DNA from: Tropicimonas aquimaris
GTDB lineage: Bacteria > Pseudomonadota > Alphaproteobacteria > Rhodobacterales > Rhodobacteraceae
NCBI RefSeq assembly: GCF_042676185.1
Contig: NZ_JBHTJT010000038.1
Coordinates: forward strand, 1-64,000
DNA: 64,000 bases
Reading direction: 5' to 3'
The notes under the pieces were generated by a model that had not been told where the DNA came from, did not search any database, and saw nothing but the letters and a program-made list of their open reading frames with translations. Positions 1 to 10,019 of the stretch are shown here, one piece after another. Made by a program: the position numbers and the translations under genes. How positions within the stretch are numbered: the stretch's first letter is position 1; each line of letters starts with the position of its first letter.

Positions 1-171
1 ACTGGGCCGTCATCGCATCGTTGATCGAGACCTGCAAACTGAACGCCGTCGATCCACACGCATGGCTGACAAAGACCCTGACAGCCATCGCTGGCGGCCA
101 CATGCAGCGCAACATCGCTGACCTCATGCCTTGGAAATACACTGCCAAGCTGTGACCGGAACACCGGTTAC
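1..171 (+). mobile_element. Right-hand end of an IS66-family insertion sequence (truncated by the window edge)
   Basis: The left edge holds the 3' end of an IS66-type transposase gene followed by a short non-coding tail. IS66-family inverted repeats begin GTAA and therefore end TTAC on the right side. The tail contains ACACCGGTTAC, ending at 171, which fits a right terminal repeat. The next bases, CGCAGGCC (172-179), would be one copy of the expected 8-bp target duplication. The left end is outside the window, so neither repeat nor duplication can be verified. Confidence 0.6.
3..155 (+). CDS. IS66-family transposase (TnpC), C-terminal fragment
   Basis: Only the last 50 codons are in the window. 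They carry the conserved IS66 C-terminal block: an 'IETCKLNAVDPHAWL' stretch, a run of hydrophobic and basic residues, then a 'DLMPW' motif just before the stop. In the full protein this end follows the DDE catalytic domain, so no catalytic residues can be seen here. Whether the element is intact cannot be judged. It ends close to gluQ but does not interrupt it. Confidence 0.75.
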   Translation, partial: WAVIASLIETCKLNAVDPHAWLTKTLTAIAGGHMQRNIADLMPWKYTAKL

Positions 172-183
172 GCAGGCCTGGAC

Positions 184-1035
184 TCAGAGCCCGACCATCG
201 CGCGGATGTCGTCCGGCGTTTGACCCTCGGAACGATAGGTCGCGATGGCACGCGCATCGTCGCGCTTGGCGAGACGCTTTCCGGCCGTATCGCGGATCAA
301 CTTGTGGTGATGATAGATCGGTGTCGGAAGCTCGAGAAGTCTCTGCAAAACCACATGAATCGCCGTCGCGTCGAACAGGTCCCGGCCGCGCACGACGTGC
401 GTGATGGACTGCGCCGCATCATCAACCACCACGGAGAGGTGGTAGGAGGTGCCCATGTCGCGCCGGGCGACGACGATATCACCGACACCGGTCACCAGGG
501 CCTCGGGCGACAGGCTGATCCGTCCGGATTCACCGTCCGGCCCTGCGCCGATCTCAGTGAACTCAATCGCATCAATGCCTTGCAACGCCCTTCGCATGTC
601 CAGCCGCAAGGCATCCACGGGCAGAGCGCCGGTGCGGGGGACAGCGCGGCAGGTGCCCGGATAGACGACCCCGTCCGGACCATGGACCGGCTCGCCGCCT
701 TCCTGCGGCGCACTGGCGGCCTCGAGAATGTCCCGCCGGCGGCAGGCGCAGGGATAGAGCAGGCCCCGCTGCCACAGCACCTCCAGCGCCGCACGATAAT
801 CCGAAATACGCTCCGATTGCCGCATCAACGGTTCCGGCCATTCGAGGCCGAGCCAATGCAGATCGTCGTAGATCTGCGCCTCCCATCGCTGCCGGGACCG
901 ACTCTGGTCGATATCCTCGATCCGCAACAGGAAGGTTCCACCCGCCGAAGCGGCGAGGTCCGAAGCAAGCATGGCGGAATAGGCGTGACCGAGGTGCAAG
1001 GGCCCGGTGGGAGAAGGCGCGAAGCGGGTTCTCAA
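184..1035 (-). CDS. gluQ: Glutamyl-queuosine tRNA(Asp) synthetase (GluQRS)
   Basis: GluQRS is a truncated glutamyl-tRNA synthetase paralogue. It activates glutamate and attaches it to the queuosine at position 34 of tRNA-Asp, without charging the tRNA 3' end. The 283-residue protein is the catalytic half only, as usual. Visible are the class I signature 'HLGH' near residue 14, a zinc-type CAC...C pattern around residues 95-128, and a KMSKR-like 'KRLAKRDD' near residue 254; the anticodon-binding domain is absent. The start is TTG at 1035, which overlaps the TGA of the upstream gene in the arrangement TTGA, implying translational coupling. The next in-frame ATG lies beyond the HIGH motif and cannot be the start. 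The stop lies 12 bp from the IS66 end, and the C-terminus looks natural. Confidence 0.93.
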   Translation of the reverse strand: MRTRFAPSPTGPLHLGHAYSAMLASDLAASAGGTFLLRIEDIDQSRSRQRWEAQIYDDLHWLGLEWPEPLMRQSERISDYRAALEVLWQRGLLYPCACRRRDILEAASAPQEGGEPVHGPDGVVYPGTCRAVPRTGALPVDALRLDMRRALQGIDAIEFTEIGAGPDGESGRISLSPEALVTGVGDIVVARRDMGTSYHLSVVVDDAAQSITHVVRGRDLFDATAIHVVLQRLLELPTPIYHHHKLIRDTAGKRLAKRDDARAIATYRSEGQTPDDIRAMVGL

Positions 1036-1679
1036 ATCTGCGCCCCGACAGGTTCATTGCCGAACTGATGGCGAAAGACATCCGGGTTTCGTTCGACTGT
1101 CTGGATCAAACGCCGGGTGATGATCTTCATGATCGCCATGCCGAACGCGGGATCCTGGAAATAGAGCTTCAGGAACGTGGCCTCGTCGACGACGTGGATC
1201 CGTCCCGGCACCACGCAACGCGCCGTCGCCGTCCGGGCCTTGGCGTCGGTGAAGAAGGCGATCTCGCCGAAAATGTCGCCCGACGAGAGAGTTATACCCA
1301 GTTCTTCGAGTAGAATTTCCCCGGACTCGATGTAGTATAGCGCATCCGGCCTGTCACCGATGGAGAAGATCGTTTCTTCCGCGTCAAACGGCCGGGGGCG
1401 GCTGTGCGACGTTAACACGGAGAAATCGGGCGGATTGTCGGTGCGCACGGATTCGACCCGTTTGCGCATCGACAGGATCTGGAAGGTCCGCCAGAGATTG
1501 AACGGCAGCAGGATCAGATCGAGAAACAGCATCGGCCACAGGCCGAGCATGGTCGAGTAGCAGATGAACAGGATGTTCGATGCAATCGCCGCCAGCCGGA
1601 GCGGGAGCATCGTCTTCATCGAATAGGCCGCCAGCGTGGCCGCCGAACCGGCCCAGCCAAAGATTTCCGCGATTTCCAT
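1032..1679 (-). CDS. Membrane-anchored cyclic-nucleotide-binding-domain protein
   Basis: This 215-residue protein has an N-terminal hydrophobic region with about three membrane segments (residues 5-70) followed by a cyclic nucleotide-binding fold (about 95-195). The latter contains 'DALYYIESGEILLEE' and the phosphate-cassette-like 'GDIFGEIAFFTDAKARTATA'. No DNA-binding helix-turn-helix follows, so it is not a Crp/Fnr regulator. The order, membrane part then cNMP domain, recalls Popeye-like proteins, but that is only a resemblance. A good ribosome site (GGGAGGA) precedes the ATG. It lies between yqaE and gluQ and overlaps gluQ by 4 bp. The ligand and role are unknown. Confidence 0.75.
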   Translation of the reverse strand: MEIAEIFGWAGSAATLAAYSMKTMLPLRLAAIASNILFICYSTMLGLWPMLFLDLILLPFNLWRTFQILSMRKRVESVRTDNPPDFSVLTSHSRPRPFDAEETIFSIGDRPDALYYIESGEILLEELGITLSSGDIFGEIAFFTDAKARTATARCVVPGRIHVVDEATFLKLYFQDPAFGMAIMKIITRRLIQTVERNPDVFRHQFGNEPVGAQI

Positions 1680-1752
1680 AGGTTCCTCCCGTCGCCTGCG
1701 GGACGGTAGCGATCAATCGCAGCGCAGCAAACAGGTTTGCAGGGCCGGTCCG

Positions 1753-1941
1753 TCAGTTACCGCGGCGGATGTTGCCCTGGTGGATCAGCAGCCAGGCCAG
1801 AATGATGAACATCGGGTGGGTGAGACCGCCCGAGAAAATGAGCGCCGGCACCCAGATGAAAAAGATGACGATCCCGAGGATTGGCCGGCCCGCGAGCATG
1901 ATCGACAGGGGCGGAAGCAGGATCGCGAGGACGTAGTTCAT
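1753..1941 (-). CDS. YqaE/Pmp3-family small membrane protein
   Basis: This 62-residue peptide consists almost entirely of two hydrophobic helices separated by a short turn. It has the Pmp3/YqaE hallmark N-terminus ('LAILLPPLSIMLAGRP') and ends in a short basic tail. Members are stress-responsive inner-membrane proteins that affect membrane potential and cation homeostasis in yeast; the bacterial role is unclear. I chose ATG 1941 because the family starts there and because it overlaps the trmFO stop as ATGA. A longer reading from 1986 would add 15 residues of trmFO-overlapping sequence unlike the family. Confidence 0.85.
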   Translation of the reverse strand: MNYVLAILLPPLSIMLAGRPILGIVIFFIWVPALIFSGGLTHPMFIILAWLLIHQGNIRRGN

Positions 1942-3311
1942 GGTGCCTCCGCGACGGCCGGTTCGGGCGCCGGGATGCCCAGCCAACCGGTCCAGGCCAC
2001 CTTGGCCCGGTCGGTGTAGAGCTTGTAGCGCACCTTGCGCCCCTTGCGGCCGCCCTTGGCGTCCACCGGGCGGAAGAGCCCGAAGTTGACGTTCATCGGC
2101 TGGAAGGTCTTGGCCTCCGCACCACCGGTGATGTGGGTGAGCAGGGCACCCATCGCAGTGTCGACGGGCACCGGCGGCAGAGGTTGGCCCAGCACCTCGG
2201 CGGCGGCCATCCGGCCGGCCAGAAGGCCCATCGCGGCGCTCTCCACATAGCCCTCGACGCCGGTGATCTGGCCGGCGAAGCGGATGTGGGGCCTGTTTCG
2301 AAGGCGCATCTGGTCGTCGAGCAGCGTGGGAGAGTTGATGAAGGTGTTCCGGTGGATCCCGCCAAGACGCGCGAAACGGGCATTCTCCAGTCCCGGAATC
2401 ATCCGGAACACAGAGGTTTGCGAGCCGTACTTCATCTTGGTCTGGAAACCGACGATATTGTAGAGCGTGCCGAGGGCATTGTCGCGGCGCAGTTGGACGA
2501 CGGCATAGGCCTTTTCCTCCGGCTTGTGGCGGTTGGTCAGCCCGACCGGCTTCATCGGCCCGTGGCGCAGGGTTTCGCGACCGCGCTCCGCCATCACTTC
2601 GATCGGCAGGCAGCCGTCGAAATAGCCTGCCGTCTCGCCCGGCTTGAACTCGGTCTTTTCGGCGGCAAGCAGCGCGTCGATGAAGGCCTCGTATTGCGCG
2701 CGGTTCATCGGGCAGTTGAGATAGGCCGTGCGCTCCTCTTCCGTGTCGCCCTTGTCGTAGCGCGACTGCATCCAGGCCACATCCATGTCGACGGAGTCGA
2801 AATAGACGATCGGCGCGATGGCGTCGAAGAAGGCGAGGCTCTCCTGGCCGGTCTCGGCGGCGATCGCCTCGGCCAGAGCGCCGGAGGTCAGCGGGCCGGT
2901 GGCGATGATCCAGGGGCCATCCTCGGGACCGGGCAGGGCGGTGATCTCGCCCTCGGCCACCGTGACCAGCGGATGTGCCCGGAGCTTTTCCGTCACGGCT
3001 TCGGAGAACGGATCGCGGTCGACGGCAAGCGCGCCGCCGGCGGGCAGGGCGTGGACATCGGCGGTGGTCATGATCAGCCCGCCTGCGGCCCGCATTTCCC
3101 AGTGGAGCAGGCCGACGGCGTTGTTCTCGTCGTCATCCGAGCGGAAGGAATTGGAGCAGACCATCTCGGCAAGATTGCCGGTGCGGTGGGCGAAGGTGCC
3201 GACCTTGGGCCGCATCTCGTGCAGCACCACGGGAACGCCCATGTTGGCGGCCTGCCAGGCGGCTTCGGAGCCGGCCATGCCGCCCCCGACGATATGAATT
3301 GCGCGTGTCAT
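1938..3311 (-). CDS. trmFO: Methylenetetrahydrofolate--tRNA-(uracil-5-)-methyltransferase TrmFO
   Basis: TrmFO makes 5-methyluridine at position 54 of the tRNA T-loop, using methylenetetrahydrofolate as carbon donor and FADH2/NAD(P)H as reductant. The 457-residue protein begins with a Rossmann FAD-binding motif ('IVGGGMAGSEAAWQAA') and continues with the typical 'EMRP', 'LVCSNSFRSD'-like block (here 'EMVCSNSFRSDD', containing a catalytic-type Cys) and the 'YAVVQLRRDNA' and 'ITGVEGYVESAAMGLLAG' regions. Length and order agree with the GidA-like TrmFO family rather than MnmG (about 620 residues). Its stop overlaps the start of the Pmp3-like gene, and gluQ, a second tRNA-modification gene, lies further down the same strand. 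Confidence 0.96.
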   Translation of the reverse strand: MTRAIHIVGGGMAGSEAAWQAANMGVPVVLHEMRPKVGTFAHRTGNLAEMVCSNSFRSDDDENNAVGLLHWEMRAAGGLIMTTADVHALPAGGALAVDRDPFSEAVTEKLRAHPLVTVAEGEITALPGPEDGPWIIATGPLTSGALAEAIAAETGQESLAFFDAIAPIVYFDSVDMDVAWMQSRYDKGDTEEERTAYLNCPMNRAQYEAFIDALLAAEKTEFKPGETAGYFDGCLPIEVMAERGRETLRHGPMKPVGLTNRHKPEEKAYAVVQLRRDNALGTLYNIVGFQTKMKYGSQTSVFRMIPGLENARFARLGGIHRNTFINSPTLLDDQMRLRNRPHIRFAGQITGVEGYVESAAMGLLAGRMAAAEVLGQPLPPVPVDTAMGALLTHITGGAEAKTFQPMNVNFGLFRPVDAKGGRKGRKVRYKLYTDRAKVAWTGWLGIPAPEPAVAEAP

Positions 3312-3416
3312 GGGCGCGATTTAAGGGCTTCCGCCGGGTTTGGAAAGGCGCCTCACGCATAACATGACCGCCGCATCCTCTGGAAAGGAGCGACGGTGGC
3401 ATGGGACGATGTGCGA

Positions 3417-3998
3417 TCAGTTGGAGCGCGCGAGTTCGAATTCCTCGCGGAAGATGGTCTCCATCTCTTCCACCGATACCGGCTCCCGGGACTCTGGACG
3501 CTTGGAAGACGGCCGGCGCTTGCCCGAGATGGGCCGCACCGTGGCATCAAGGGCGTCTGCCTTGCGGGGCACGATCTTGCGGGGCACAATTTTTTTTCGA
3601 ACCGGCGTGCGTTTCGCCAGGGCACGGGCATCGGTCTCGACATAGGTGAGCATCAACGCGGCGATCAGGGCGAGATCGCGCCAGAAGGTGCCAAGTTCGT
3701 CGGCCACGCCGAGATCCAGCATCCGCAGGTAGCTCGACCAGAAGGTGAGAATCCCCAGCGTCAGCGCCGCCCCGCGCAGCCAGACACCAATCATCACCAT
3801 GTAGGCCAGCATGAATACAAGGAATCCGCTTGCAGCCCCGGCAAAGGGTTGCGGCATCACCCGGATGAACATGGGCGTCAGGTCGGTGCCCGGGATCATT
3901 CCGACTGCGCCGGCGAGAAAGTAGGAGGCGATCAGGATTCGCAGGAGGTTCTGGCCTGCGGAACTCAGCACCAGGCGTTCCCTCGTTAAATCGCGCAT
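3417..3998 (-). CDS. DoxX-like integral membrane protein
   Basis: This protein of 193 residues is read from ATG 3998, which has an AGGAAA ribosome site. Residues 10-130 form about four hydrophobic segments with small loops, including an early 'RILIASYFLAGAVGMIPG' helix, which suggests the DoxX/SURF4-like membrane family; the assignment is tentative. The last 60 residues are very basic and probably cytosolic. They contain a tandem repeat of a five-residue KIVPR unit encoded by a 15-bp DNA duplication, followed by an acidic end. It lies 105 bp upstream of trmFO on the same strand. Function unknown. Confidence 0.6.
   Translation of the reverse strand: MRDLTRERLVLSSAGQNLLRILIASYFLAGAVGMIPGTDLTPMFIRVMPQPFAGAASGFLVFMLAYMVMIGVWLRGAALTLGILTFWSSYLRMLDLGVADELGTFWRDLALIAALMLTYVETDARALAKRTPVRKKIVPRKIVPRKADALDATVRPISGKRRPSSKRPESREPVSVEEMETIFREEFELARSN
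3561..3597. repeat. 15-bp tandem duplication plus T8 homopolymer inside the DoxX-like gene
   Basis: CTTGCGGGGCACGAT (3561-3575) is repeated with one mismatch at 3576-3590 and runs into eight Ts (3590-3597). On the coding strand this is an A8 tract followed by two copies of a unit encoding KIVPR. Both features are prone to polymerase slippage. Confidence 0.8.
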
Positions 3999-4237
3999 AA
4001 TTGGTTTCCTGCTTTTTCGCCGCCCGGGGCAAACCACGCGCTTGCCTACTAACCTGCATCCCCTGGCGACAATTCTTGTCTGTTCGCAGAATTGTTCCGA
4101 ACTGCGGCGCGGTGAGGGACAAAAATGGGTAATTCGCGTGAATGAATGTGGTCGATCATCGGGAGGGATTGCTTCCCGATGTTCGGAGTGTGGCGCCGGA
4201 ACGCCCTGAATTTAAGATAAAATCAACCGAGCGGCGG

Positions 4238-4265
4238 CTTCGGGGGCACAATTGCGCCCCCGAAG
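4238..4265 (-). terminator. Strong hairpin directly after gyrA
   Basis: A perfect 10-bp stem (CTTCGGGGGC pairing with GCCCCCGAAG) with an 8-nt loop begins 8 bp after the gyrA stop. On the minus strand it is not followed by a clean U tract; a TTGATTTTAT stretch comes about 12 nt later. It is likely the gyrA transcription terminator. Confidence 0.7.
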
Positions 4266-4273
4266 TGCCTGAT

Positions 4274-7033
<2,760 letters not shown>

Positions 7034-7227
7034 TCTCTGCCTGCGATTTGTGCGCACCGCTATATCTAGTTGGCGCATCTTAGCCGATCCGCGAGATCAG
7101 GTGCAATGCCGGCGGCGAAAAACCCCTGTCAGCCGGGCCGCCAGAGTGCCAACAGATTGTTTTCTTTGGAGAAGATCTCGAAGGGTGCATCATTGCCGAC
7201 ACAGGCAATGCAATGGAGACGCCGAGA

Positions 7228-7491
7228 ATGCGCGAGACCGAACTCATGTTGGCGGGCTACGGGCTAACCACCGCCGAGATGTTCTATCGTATGCCCGACT
7301 ACCGGAACGTGCTGAATTCCTTCATATGGCAGGATTACGATCTTGCCCCGGACCACCCGCGACTGTTCCGGTTCATCGAGTTCTGGCAGGAGGAGATCGA
7401 AGGGCCGCTCCACTCGGTCCGTTTCGTGCACCGCAAGGAGATCGCCCCCGGCGAATGGCGCAACGTGAAGGGCGAATTCTACCTTCAGTGA
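7228..7491 (+). CDS. Usg family protein
   Basis: This small protein of 87 residues is rich in aromatics and matches the Usg family of alphaproteobacteria ('GYGLTTAEMFYRMPDY...IWQDYDLAPDHPRLFRFIEFWQEEIEGPLHSVR'). In Caulobacter usg lies near the trp genes, but its function is not established. Here it stands alone between gyrA (divergent) and a convergent glycosyltransferase-like gene. ATG 7228 has GGAG at a 9-nt spacing; an ATG at 7213 would add five residues and has a weaker ribosome site. Confidence 0.85.
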   Translation: MRETELMLAGYGLTTAEMFYRMPDYRNVLNSFIWQDYDLAPDHPRLFRFIEFWQEEIEGPLHSVRFVHRKEIAPGEWRNVKGEFYLQ

Positions 7492-7504
7492 TCTTGCGGC
7501 GGGC

Positions 7505-8803
7505 CTAGCCGGCTTCGTCCAGCGCCACCTTTGCGTCCTGGCCCTTGGCCTTGTGCTCGGCCACGCCTTTGACCTGCTCCAGCCCGGCGATCGCCCCGAC
7601 GTCGGAGGCGGATCGGTTGTTGACGATATGCGCGCCATGGCCGGTGGCCTTGGTAACGTGGATCGCATGTGCCAGAAGCGCCTGGTCGATCCACCAGTTC
7701 TGGCCCTGCGGGACGAACAGTTCATCGAACAGGCGGGAAAAGACCGCCATGAAGCCCTCTGCCGCCGGCGTGTCACACATGGTCACGACCTGCGCGTTGC
7801 AATGGTTCCAGAACAGCTGCGAGGGGTATTCGTAGAACACGGTGAGGCCCATGTCCTTGCCTTCGAAATAGGCGTTGTACTCGGCCGGATCGGTGGTGAA
7901 GACCTTGTCGGCGTCGATCGCCGTGATCCGGGGCGCACCGTGGTGGCGCAGGATTTCCGGCATCCTGAGGAACCGCATCGAGGCGTAATAGGCCGTGTCA
8001 TGCGGCGCGGTCTCGAAGGAATAGCGAATGTTCCCGGCCGTGGGGCGCGGGCCGTCTGTCGGATTGGCTATATGGAAATGCAGGTTCACCCGGCCGTCGG
8101 CCGAGGCGATCAGCCCCTCGGAGAAGAGGTCGAAGTATTTCTGGTCGACACCGACGAGGAACAGCGGCTTGTCCTCGGCAAAGCTTCGGTCGCTGTCGAA
8201 GGTGACCGGGGCGCGCACCGGTGCGTCGGTCGCTGTGCCGAGCCGCACCAGTTCGTCGAGCGTGCGGGCCATCGCGAGCCCGGTGTGCATGTGCGGGAAG
8301 CGGCCGATCGCAAGCTGGGCGCGCCGGCTCCGGTCGAAGGCATCGTAGGCCTCGCGCACGTTGCGCATCGCGTAGTGCAGCGAACCGAGATAGAGGGTGC
8401 GGATCTCCTCGGGGCGGCTGTTCAGGTAGGCCCCGACAGGGTCCTGCGAGCGGGCGTCGTCGCCATCGGCCGCAAGCGCCCGCAGACGCAGGGCGTTGAG
8501 CTCGGGCTCGTCGAAGATCTCGGGCGCATTGCGGAACACCAGCGAGACGAGAAACCGGTCGAGGACGTCGCGCAGCCCGGGCGACAGCTCCTGCGATTCC
8601 ATGATCTCCAGCAAGACTTTCGGGCGCAGACGGGGACGGTGGCGCGGATAGGCCTTAAGCTTGCGCTCGAGACGCCGGTGAATCCGATCGATCCGCGCGG
8701 GGGTGTCGGATGGCAGCTTGAGAGCCTCCTCCACAGCCTGCCGGTTCATCCCGTTGCGTTTCGCTTCTCCGCGTTTGCCCTTCTTGCGTAGACGTTCTGC
8801 CAT
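7505..8803 (-). CDS. Putative glycosyltransferase-like protein (GT-A-like features)
   Basis: I do not recognise this 432-residue protein as a named family. The first 30 residues are strongly basic. The C-terminal third reads like a nucleotide-sugar transferase: an 'ITAIDADKVF' stretch resembling the metal-binding DxD motif, then about 85 residues later 'NWWIDQALLAHAI', like the conserved W..DQ.AL element of many GT-A enzymes. The middle contains a helical, possibly TPR-like region ('LGSLHYAMRNVREAYDAFDRS'). No signal peptide or membrane helix is evident. It lies 107 bp downstream of dsbB with a hairpin between, so it may be transcribed separately. The glycosyltransferase reading is inference. 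Confidence 0.5.
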   Translation of the reverse strand: MAERLRKKGKRGEAKRNGMNRQAVEEALKLPSDTPARIDRIHRRLERKLKAYPRHRPRLRPKVLLEIMESQELSPGLRDVLDRFLVSLVFRNAPEIFDEPELNALRLRALAADGDDARSQDPVGAYLNSRPEEIRTLYLGSLHYAMRNVREAYDAFDRSRRAQLAIGRFPHMHTGLAMARTLDELVRLGTATDAPVRAPVTFDSDRSFAEDKPLFLVGVDQKYFDLFSEGLIASADGRVNLHFHIANPTDGPRPTAGNIRYSFETAPHDTAYYASMRFLRMPEILRHHGAPRITAIDADKVFTTDPAEYNAYFEGKDMGLTVFYEYPSQLFWNHCNAQVVTMCDTPAAEGFMAVFSRLFDELFVPQGQNWWIDQALLAHAIHVTKATGHGAHIVNNRSASDVGAIAGLEQVKGVAEHKAKGQDAKVALDEAG

Positions 8804-8867
8804 CTCTGCCTGCCTTGCCCCTCTGTCCGGCGGCATTCTGCGATGCACCGAAGCCCGGCGGGTTCTA

Positions 8868-8884
8868 TCCCCCTGCACGGGGGA
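8868..8884 (-). terminator. Hairpin between dsbB and the glycosyltransferase-like gene
   Basis: TCCCCC (8868-8873) pairs with GGGGGA (8879-8884) around a 5-nt loop, 27 bp after the dsbB stop. No U tract is seen, so it may attenuate rather than fully terminate. Confidence 0.4.
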
Positions 8885-8910
8885 GGGTCAACTCGAACCG
8901 GGGGACAGGC

Positions 8911-9372
8911 TCAACTTCGGCAAGCGGCGAGCAGCCACACGGCAATCAGGCCAAGCGAAAGCATCACGTTCATGTTGGCGAAGGACAGGCCAAGGATGGA
9001 ATAGGAGATCTCGTCGCAGCGCACGATGCCCACGCTGAAATCGGTGCTCAACAGATCCGAGCCCGCGAGCCCGGACAAATCCTGCCCGCCGGTGCAGTCG
9101 GAAGGCCCGGCCCAGAGCTTGCGCTCCACGCCGCTGTGATACACCGCCAACCCCAGGCTCACAGTTGCGACCAGCCCGCCGAGTTGCATCAGCAGCCGGT
9201 GAGGCCAGACCAGCGTCAGCGCCGCCAGCGCCGCCATGACGACATGCGGCCAGCGCTGGAGGATGCACAGATGGCAGGGCAGGATGGCCATGACATGCTG
9301 GAAGAAGAAGGCGCCGACGAGGCTGCCAACGGAGCCGGCCAGCGCCAGGAGAAGAAGCGATTTCCGAGTCAC
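8911..9372 (-). CDS. dsbB: Disulfide bond formation protein B (DsbB)
   Basis: DsbB is an inner-membrane quinone reductase that reoxidises the periplasmic dithiol oxidase DsbA and passes electrons to the respiratory chain. The protein is 153 residues with four membrane helices. The first periplasmic loop holds the redox pair Cys33-His-Leu-Cys36 ('LPCHLCILQRWPH'). The second loop carries further cysteines ('SDCTGG' and 'IVRCDE'), as required for the two-step relay. I chose GTG 9372 as start because it overlaps the stop of the upstream DedA-like gene (GTGA) and leaves the first helix at the N-terminus. A longer open reading upstream encodes sequence foreign to the family. Confidence 0.88.
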   Translation of the reverse strand: MTRKSLLLLALAGSVGSLVGAFFFQHVMAILPCHLCILQRWPHVVMAALAALTLVWPHRLLMQLGGLVATVSLGLAVYHSGVERKLWAGPSDCTGGQDLSGLAGSDLLSTDFSVGIVRCDEISYSILGLSFANMNVMLSLGLIAVWLLAACRS

Positions 9373-9947
9373 AGGTATTTCACGAGGTAGAAACCGCCAA
9401 GGAGCATCGCGACGAAGAGCGTGAGCATCAGCCCGAGGCGCTTTTCGATGAACTCGCGGATCGGCGGTCCGTATTTCCACAGCAGCCCGGCCACCAGGAA
9501 GAAGCGGCCGCCACGGGCGATGATCGAGGTGACCATGAAGGTCCAGAACGGCATCCCGGTCCAGCCGGACATGATCGTGATGACCTTGTAGGGGAAGGGC
9601 GTAAGCCCAGCGATCAGAACCGCCCAGAAGCCGACATCATTAAAGCGCTCGTTGAAGGCTTCCATCTTGTCGGTCTTGCCGAGGTTCTCGAGGATAGGCT
9701 GGCCGATCTGCTCGAAGGCGAACGCGCCGATCGCATAGCCGAGCATCCCGCCGAGGACCGAGGCCACCATGGCAACACCCGCGATCCGGAAAGCCCGGTG
9801 CGGCGTGGCGAGGATCATCGGAATCATCAATACATCCGGCGGGATGGGGAAGAACGAGCTTTCAATGAAAGCGACGATCGCCAGAGCCCACATCGCGTGT
9901 TTTCCGGCGGCGAGAGAAATCGTCCAGTCGTAGAGTCCGCGAAGCAA
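9369..9947 (-). CDS. DedA/YqaA-family membrane protein
   Basis: This 192-residue protein has the VTT/DedA fold typical of YqaA-type proteins: an early 'FIESSFFPIPPDVLMIPMIL' re-entrant motif, several hydrophobic helices and the 'GLTPFPYKVITIMSGWTGMPFWTF' block. DedA relatives act as lipid (undecaprenyl phosphate or phospholipid) transporters or scramblases and support envelope homeostasis; the substrate here is not known. I prefer the TTG start at 9947, which has AGGAAA upstream. An ATG at 9986 or 9983 would add 12-13 residues. It is translationally coupled to dsbB by a 4-bp overlap. Confidence 0.82.
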   Translation of the reverse strand: MLRGLYDWTISLAAGKHAMWALAIVAFIESSFFPIPPDVLMIPMILATPHRAFRIAGVAMVASVLGGMLGYAIGAFAFEQIGQPILENLGKTDKMEAFNERFNDVGFWAVLIAGLTPFPYKVITIMSGWTGMPFWTFMVTSIIARGGRFFLVAGLLWKYGPPIREFIEKRLGLMLTLFVAMLLGGFYLVKYL

Positions 9948-10019
9948 TGTCTGGTTTCCTGTAATGCTGCAATGTGCAAACATCACGCGCAGGTTCCGGG
10001 GTCAAGCGGGGGATGGCGC

